Below, piece by piece: positions 20,950 to 24,109 of a DNA stretch of 24,109 nucleotides. Under the pieces are notes generated by a model that made no database searches, was not told where the DNA came from, and saw only the letters and a list, made by a program, of their open reading frames with translations. The position numbers and the translations under genes are program-made. The stretch comes from a virus. Each line of letters starts with the position of its first letter. Position 1 is the stretch's first letter. Location of the stretch: IMG/VR virus record IMGVR_UViG_3300042380_000299, positions 1-24,109 of that record. One strand, written 5' to 3'.

Positions 20950-21050
20950 ATGAAGTGCTTTAAGATGCACTATTTAATTCAATTACACAAGAAAAACAAA
21001 GAATTGTAAAATATAGTGCGATTTACTGCACGAAATAATAAATCAATAAT

Positions 21051-21272
21051 ATGAAACAGACAGCAGTAGAGTGGTTATATGAACATATACTTTTAACACC
21101 ATTGGATATACGTTCAATTAACAAATGTTTAGAACAAGCCAAAGAAATGGAGAAAGAGCAGATAATTGAAAGCTATTGTCAAGGTTGTGCTGATATAATA
21201 AAAGACGAAGATATATTTCCAAGAGAAACATCCGAACAATACTACAAAGAAACCTATGAAAAAAATAACTAA
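21051..21272 (+). CDS. QTAVEWL-type small protein, copy 1 (73 aa)
   Basis: MKQTAVEWLYEHILLTPLDI continues with CLEQAKEMEKEQIIESYCQG and SEQYYKETYEK. This is a small family common in Flavobacterium-type phages and prophages, defined by Q-T-A-V-E-W-L, a QAKEMEK helix and an EQYYxET end; function unknown. A second copy lies at 21471. The gene is AT-rich compared with neighbours. It follows a 100-base gap with two short inverse repeats. It overlaps the next gene by 17 bases. Confidence 0.6.
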   Translation: MKQTAVEWLYEHILLTPLDIRSINKCLEQAKEMEKEQIIESYCQGCADIIKDEDIFPRETSEQYYKETYEKNN

Positions 21273-21474
21273 ATCAGTAATTATGCTGTCTGAAATTCCA
21301 GAACATTTACAGCAGAATGAAGTACTACAGGGACACAAGTTGCATACATATGCTGAGTTCCATATAGATAACTCAGAACAAGATGATTTAACTTTGTGGT
21401 TATTGAGTAAGTATCCTACATTAAAAAGGAAGATAAGTTTTTTAATACACATTGATAAAAAACAAGAACAATGA
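21256..21474 (+). CDS. Hypothetical protein between the paralogues (72 aa)
   Basis: ATG 21256 begins in the end of copy 1; TGA 21472-21474 overlaps the start of copy 2 (ATGA). MKKITKSVIMLSEIPEHLQQ, HKLHTYAEFHIDNSEQDDLT and LKRKISFLIHIDKKQEQ give a soluble, mixed alpha/beta protein. No family recognised. It is part of the AT-rich small-gene block. Confidence 0.5.
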   Translation: MKKITKSVIMLSEIPEHLQQNEVLQGHKLHTYAEFHIDNSEQDDLTLWLLSKYPTLKRKISFLIHIDKKQEQ

Positions 21475-21692
21475 AAGCAGAAAAACAACAAACAGCAGTA
21501 GAGTGGTTGGAAAAAAGAATAAGGGTAGAATTAATATATGAGCAAGATGTATTATTTGAAGAACTATTTAACCAAGCCAAACAGATGGAGAAGGAGCGGA
21601 TTGTAAATGCTTATAATGATTGTGAATGGACTGGGGACTATGAAGATGGAGAACAATACTTTAACGAAACCTTTAAACAACAAGAACTATGA
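21471..21692 (+). CDS. QTAVEWL-type small protein, copy 2 (73 aa)
   Basis: MKAEKQQTAVEWLEKRIRVE, then FNQAKQMEKERIVNAYNDCE and EQYFNETFKQQEL match copy 1 block by block. At DNA level the two share ACAGCAGTAGAGTGGTT exactly, and large parts of the QAK-MEKE and EQY segments, so they come from a fairly recent duplication. Coupled to both neighbours by ATGA. Function unknown. Confidence 0.6.
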   Translation: MKAEKQQTAVEWLEKRIRVELIYEQDVLFEELFNQAKQMEKERIVNAYNDCEWTGDYEDGEQYFNETFKQQEL

Positions 21693-21913
21693 AAGCAAAA
21701 CTAAGCTTTAACCTACCCGAGGACAAGTACGAATGGGAGAACGCCATCCGGGCTGATGCTATGTTCTGCGCTCTGTGGGATCTATCTCAAGAGCTCCGTA
21801 CTATGTGGAAATATCAACAGTACCAAACAGAAGAGGAGTATGCCATTGTGGAGTCCATACGTGATAAGTTCTATGAGATACTACAAGAGCACAACATAAA
21901 CCTGGATAAATGA
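21689..21913 (+). CDS. Conserved small phage protein (74 aa)
   Basis: MKAKLSFNLPEDKYEWENAI, FCALWDLSQELRTMWKY and ESIRDKFYEILQEHNINLDK follow the pattern of a widespread phage family (KAxLxFNLPED..., LWDLxxxLR, RDxxYEILxExxI), found next to SSB or recombination genes. It is entirely helical after the first strand. The biochemical role is not known. ATGA coupling on both sides. Confidence 0.6.
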   Translation: MKAKLSFNLPEDKYEWENAIRADAMFCALWDLSQELRTMWKYQQYQTEEEYAIVESIRDKFYEILQEHNINLDK

Positions 21914-22005
21914 TACCTGCATTAATAATATTGCTGGCCCCTGGCATTATATGGGGATGGATTTGGACCTTAACATTAATAATTAATTTAATCAAAAATG
22001 AGTGA
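21910..22005 (+). CDS. 31-aa single-span membrane peptide
   Basis: ATG 21910 (ATGA overlap) to TGA 22005, inside the next gene. MIPALIILLAPGIIWGWIWT continues with LTLIINLIKNE: a hydrophobic helix with a Pro-Gly hinge. Coupling at both ends suggests it is translated. No function can be assigned. Confidence 0.4.
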   Translation: MIPALIILLAPGIIWGWIWTLTLIINLIKNE

Positions 22006-22333
22006 TTTCAAAGGAGAGGTGGTATTCATTACCCCAACAACAACAGTGAGCGACAAGTTCAAAAAGAGAGATATAACCCTCAAGTCAGATGGTGACTATC
22101 CTCAGTACGTTACCTTCCAATTAACCCAGGACAAGTGTGACCTGGCTAATCATGTGAAGCCAGGTGATGTGGTGGAGGTGAAGTATAACCTTCGAGGCCG
22201 TAGATGGGAGGCACAGGATGGCACCATCAAGTATTTCAATACCATCGAAGCATGGACAATGAGCCTCAGCTCTGCACCTATTGTTGAAAATAAGTTGAAA
22301 AAAAATGAAGAGTCTAACGATCTACCTTTCTGA
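21998..22333 (+). CDS. DUF3127-like, probable single-strand DNA-binding protein
   Basis: This 111-residue protein has FKGEVVFITPTTTVSDKFKK, YPQYVTFQLTQDKCDLANHV, KPGDVVEVKYNLRGRRWE and IKYFNTIEAWTM, matching the DUF3127 pattern (an OB-fold family from Bacteroidota). It ends ESNDLPF, like the acidic D-x-P-F tip through which SSB proteins bind partners. Together with ERF, YqaJ and the primase this supports single-strand DNA binding. That activity is inferred from fold and tail. Confidence 0.7.
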   Translation: MSDFKGEVVFITPTTTVSDKFKKRDITLKSDGDYPQYVTFQLTQDKCDLANHVKPGDVVEVKYNLRGRRWEAQDGTIKYFNTIEAWTMSLSSAPIVENKLKKNEESNDLPF

Positions 22334-22565
22334 GGGGGAAACCTTCAGCCAATGGGCTGTCAAAACCGCTAATAATATGCTCAGTGACAGGTATCGGCTT
22401 GTTCACTTGGCACTTGACATGAAGGCTCCATACCATACCGTGAGGAGGTTCGTCGCAGGGGAGAACGTTGCCCTTGAGATTGTGGATAAGTTTATTAAGT
22501 TATATTTGTCTCATGTATACGCTACTCACCCTCATCCCCATAGCATGGTGGCTAACAGAATTTGA
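22305..22565 (+). CDS. Putative small helix-turn-helix protein (86 aa)
   Basis: ATG 22305 overlaps the previous gene by 29 bases. MKSLTIYLSEGETFSQWAVK is followed by LALDMKAPYHTVRRFVAGEN and VALEIVDKFIKLYL. The segment PYHTVRRFVAGENVALEIVD resembles the recognition helix and following turn of XRE-type regulators (Y-x-T-x-x-x-F-x-x-G-x-N). The C-terminus is unstructured (ATHPHPHSM). A DNA-binding role is plausible but the match is short. Confidence 0.45.
   Translation: MKSLTIYLSEGETFSQWAVKTANNMLSDRYRLVHLALDMKAPYHTVRRFVAGENVALEIVDKFIKLYLSHVYATHPHPHSMVANRI
22480..22508 (+). promoter_or_regulatory. Candidate promoter TTG-N18-TATATTTG
   Basis: TTG (22480-22482), 18 bases, TATATTTG (22501-22508), with ATG 22513 only 4 bases downstream, similar to the near-leaderless primase promoter. 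It lies inside a coding sequence, so chance is possible. Confidence 0.4.
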
Positions 22566-22740
22566 GCCTCTCCAAGCAACTATTGACCGCATCCCTATGT
22601 CATCATGGCTAAGGGATGCCTTCAGTTGTTTGAAGTGTGTCTCGTTTTGGCTTACTCTTATTGTTTCATTTGATTTCATCTTATCATGTCAGGCAGCTCT
22701 ATTGGCTTACCTATTGAACAGAGTGATTGCAAGGTTGTAG
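22513..22740 (+). CDS. Small membrane protein with CxxC (75 aa)
   Basis: From ATG 22513: MYTLLTLIPIAWWLTEFEPL, SWLRDAFSCLKCVSFWLTLI and FILSCQAALLAYLLNRVIA. It has two to three hydrophobic spans and a SCLKCVSFW motif, which resembles the C-x-x-C-x-S-F-W signature of DUF1360-like inner membrane proteins often present in phages. An upstream in-frame start at 22468 is less likely. Function unknown. Confidence 0.5.
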   Translation: MYTLLTLIPIAWWLTEFEPLQATIDRIPMSSWLRDAFSCLKCVSFWLTLIVSFDFILSCQAALLAYLLNRVIARL

Positions 22741-22937
22741 ATAGAGTGCTATCTCTGCCTGAGTCACTGAGATACTCTAAGCATTCGCTCATTGAGCTTC
22801 TGAAGGTGCGTATCAAATATCAGGGCAAGCAACCTCAGGAGTGCTTCTGTGCTTCTGTACGGCGGAAGGTATGGTTTAAAGAGTTCACTATTTGGTATGA
22901 AGAGTATCTTAGACAGGTTGGTTACGCAGCAGTATGA
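22686..22937 (+). CDS. Hypothetical protein (83 aa)
   Basis: ATG 22686 overlaps the membrane protein gene by 55 bases. The SLRYSKHSLIELLKVRIKYQ helix is followed by ECFCASVRRKVWFKEFTIWY. The ECFCxxVRRKxWxKEFxxWYE pattern occurs in small proteins near sigma-like genes of Flavobacterium-type phages, as I recall. It overlaps the next gene's start by 41 bases. No function known. Confidence 0.5.
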   Translation: MSGSSIGLPIEQSDCKVVDRVLSLPESLRYSKHSLIELLKVRIKYQGKQPQECFCASVRRKVWFKEFTIWYEEYLRQVGYAAV

Positions 22938-23421
22938 GGAGCTTGAAGCTTACACGAATTACCTACTCTCACGGATGGGCAGTCAGTTAGACCCATCAAC
23001 AGTGATTTCCAACAGCTATCTGCACTGTGTTAAGATAGAATGTAGTGACCAGGATACCATGAAAAGCTATATGCTCAACACGATCAAGAAGCAAATCATG
23101 TGGTCAGGCTCTCAGAGTAATAGAGAGGAGTCAGTTAATAGCTCTGATGAGGTAGTCAATGAGATAGATGATACTACTGACCTGGATAGCAAGATTGAAC
23201 AGGAGAAGGTATACAACCGGAATAAAGCCTACATCGAGATTTATCGGTCCAGGTGTGAGGATAGGGTATCACAGATAGTGCTGAGTGCCTACGTTGATAA
23301 GGGATACAACACAGCGAGGGCCATGGCTAAGTATTTTGATATCCCTGTTACCTCAGCTCACTACATGATAGCTGATATTAAACAAAAACTCCGTGAAATA
23401 CAATATAAGTATGACAATTAG
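22897..23421 (+). CDS. Sigma-70-like transcription factor (region 4-type HTH)
   Basis: From ATG 22897 the protein has 174 residues (an in-frame start at 22849 would overlap the previous gene further). Residues 1-70 are helical, with AYTNYLLSRMGSQLDPSTVI and SYMLNTIKKQIMW. Residues 75-105 are a polar, acidic linker. Residues 124-166 (VSQIVLSAYVDKGYNTARAM then AKYFDIPVTSAHYMIADIKQ) have the layout of sigma region 4: a helix, then a helix-turn-helix reading conserved promoter DNA. Phages of this group often carry such compact sigma-like proteins, thought to direct late transcription. Its true promoter is unknown. Confidence 0.55.
   Translation: MKSILDRLVTQQYEELEAYTNYLLSRMGSQLDPSTVISNSYLHCVKIECSDQDTMKSYMLNTIKKQIMWSGSQSNREESVNSSDEVVNEIDDTTDLDSKIEQEKVYNRNKAYIEIYRSRCEDRVSQIVLSAYVDKGYNTARAMAKYFDIPVTSAHYMIADIKQKLREIQYKYDN
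23400..23410 (+). promoter_or_regulatory. ACAATATAAG motif before start (copy 3)
   Basis: ACAATATAAGT directly precedes ATG 23411, inside the last codons of the sigma-like gene. It is identical to copy 1 over 11 bases. Confidence 0.25.
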
Positions 23422-23590
23422 CCAATTCATTGCCTCATGCTGTAGCCTGTTAGGCATCTTTACAGGCATTTCACTGCTATTTCACAACTATGATATAGCA
23501 TCTTATACTGCAGGAGGGTGGATAATTGGATACTATACGTTTTTTATCACATCTGAATATGAGCAAAAAGAAGATAACACCGAAAATTAA
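23411..23590 (+). CDS. Small two-span membrane protein (59 aa)
   Basis: ATG 23411 (MTISQFIASCCSLLGIFTGI) overlaps the sigma-like stop by 11 bases; GTG 23393 in the same frame is a poorer start. Two hydrophobic spans (FIASCCSLLGIFTGISLLF; YTAGGWIIGYYTFFI) are followed by an acidic tail (EYEQKEDNTEN). It has a holin-like layout but lies far from the lysis cassette. No family recognised. Confidence 0.45.
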   Translation: MTISQFIASCCSLLGIFTGISLLFHNYDIASYTAGGWIIGYYTFFITSEYEQKEDNTEN

Positions 23591-23747
23591 CCCTGAATAT
23601 TTGGGTAAAACCATTGAAATAACAGGACCTAACAGCACCACAAAGCTTGAAGTGACTGAGGAGCTTGCCAAAGAGCACGCATTCTACACTGCAATTGGTT
23701 TGGGTCATTTATTCATCATTGAAGATGCCAAGGCCGAGGATCAATGA
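23559..23747 (+). CDS. Hypothetical protein (62 aa)
   Basis: ATG 23559 (MSKKKITPKINPEYLGKTIE) is the sensible start; the frame is open from 23526. It continues ITGPNSTTKLEVTEELAKEH and FYTAIGLGHLFIIEDAKAED. Small and soluble, it resembles short proteins with a K-L-T-x-E-L-x-K...GLGHLF pattern seen beside packaging or head genes in Bacteroidota phages. Its 3' end overlaps the next gene by 23 bases. Confidence 0.5.
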   Translation: MSKKKITPKINPEYLGKTIEITGPNSTTKLEVTEELAKEHAFYTAIGLGHLFIIEDAKAEDQ

Positions 23748-24109
23748 AACGGCGGAGCAGTACATCTCACGATGTATGGCTGACCCTGAGACCCAAGAGA
23801 AGTATCCTGATCAGGCACAACGCTATGCTGTGTGTGGCTCCATGTATGACACGCCCCTTGGGAACTACAAGAACGTCTTTGCTCAGTCCTATGATGACTA
23901 TCCCAAGGCAGCCTCAGAGAATGCTAAGATAGCACTCAAGTGGGCTGAAGAGAATGGATGGGGATCGTGTGGCACGGCCGTGGGCAAAGCCAGAGCTAAT
24001 CAGTTAGCAAAAGGTGAACCATTAACTGAAAGTACTATAGCACGCATGGCAGGGTTTGCACGTCACCGGCAGAACTCACAGCGAGAGCTCGGTGATGGAT
24101 GTGGTAGGC
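23725..24109 (+). CDS. Capsid-region phage protein, 5' part (runs off the window)
   Basis: ATG 23725 gives 128 residues and stays open to the window end. It begins MPRPRINETAEQYISRCMAD and continues EKYPDQAQRYAVCGSMYD, a short module (E-x-x-x-x-F/Y-I-x-R-C-M ... YPDQxQRYAVC) found in many phage proteins near packaging and head genes. A second module follows: ALKWAEENGWGSCGTAVGK, then RANQLAKGEPLTESTIARMA and GFARHRQNS, known from capsid-associated proteins and prohead protease fusions. The following gene or domain (terminase, portal-associated or protease) lies outside the window. This reading frame, not the overlapping one from 23744, is the real gene. Confidence 0.65.
   Translation, partial: MPRPRINETAEQYISRCMADPETQEKYPDQAQRYAVCGSMYDTPLGNYKNVFAQSYDDYPKAASENAKIALKWAEENGWGSCGTAVGKARANQLAKGEPLTESTIARMAGFARHRQNSQRELGDGCGR

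Noticed and set aside
20954-21031. Two short hairpins (AGTGC-N8-GCACT and GTGC-N8-GCAC) in the 100-base gap before 21051
   Set aside because: Stems of only 4-5 bp without a T-run; too weak to call a terminator. Tested as another cassette end, but no GTTTT-arm-core pattern or target reconstruction was found. The tiny frame at 20950-21009 looks like chance.
23744-23932. 62-residue basic frame near the window end
   Set aside because: It is a shadow of the partial gene beginning at 23725, which has recognisable phage protein modules in the other frame.

Overview
The window is about 24 kb of a tailed double-stranded DNA phage (or prophage-like) genome that most likely infects a member of the Bacteroidota. 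Several promoters match the Bacteroidota sigma-A consensus (TTTG/TTG, 18-21 bases, TAnnTTTG). Starts rarely have a Shine-Dalgarno sequence; most genes are coupled by ATGA, TAATG or GTGA overlaps. Many proteins look like families typical of Bacteroidota phages (VirE_N-type primase-helicase, DUF3127-like protein, XkdF-like protease, DUF6712-like connector). I saw no terminase, integrase, repressor or tRNA. Genes are cut at both window ends, so this is an internal piece of a larger genome.

Layout. 1-4828 (+): distal tail protein (5' end missing), tape measure, tail-completion-like and fibre-like proteins. 4817-6035 (-): two paralogous, overlapping tail-assembly-chaperone-like genes with their own promoter. 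6077-10810 (+): protease/scaffold, major capsid, tube-like protein, portal and connector. 10807-12333 (+): lysis cassette of holin, amidase and a one-protein spanin. 12330-15843 (+): DEDD exonuclease, a string of tiny genes (one with an in-frame TGA), a Mom-like DNA modification gene and a DnaA domain IV-like initiator. 15676-16113: strong terminator, 11 exact copies of GTTGTCAC, AT-rich DNA and a promoter, which together make a credible replication origin. 16119-20235 (+): primase-helicase, small lipoprotein, VRR-NUC-like nuclease, ERF annealing protein and YqaJ-like exonuclease. 20235-24109 (+): small early-type genes, an SSB-like protein, a sigma-like protein and the start of a capsid-associated gene.

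The most unusual observation is two insertions that look like integron-type gene cassettes. Each has a quasi-palindromic attC-like site plus one small gene. Both can be removed in silico to rebuild the interrupted phage sequence. Removing cassette B (284 bases at 20455-20738) restores an ATG start in a TAATG overlap and joins it in frame to the downstream gene. Removing cassette A (324 bases at 13101-13424) gives the exonuclease a stop codon directly abutting a terminator hairpin. The two sites share one architecture: GTTTT spacer, L arm, loop, complementary L arm, single T, then GTTANGT. No recombinase is encoded in the window, so they may have been inserted in trans by a host integron-type integrase.

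The parts fit together as follows. The DnaA-like protein plausibly recognises the GTTGTCAC iterons and loads the primase-helicase. ERF, the YqaJ-like exonuclease and the VRR-NUC-like nuclease form a recombination module with its own promoter. Mom would protect progeny DNA from restriction. The sigma-like protein may switch on late genes, some of which carry a repeated ACAATATAAG motif just before their starts.
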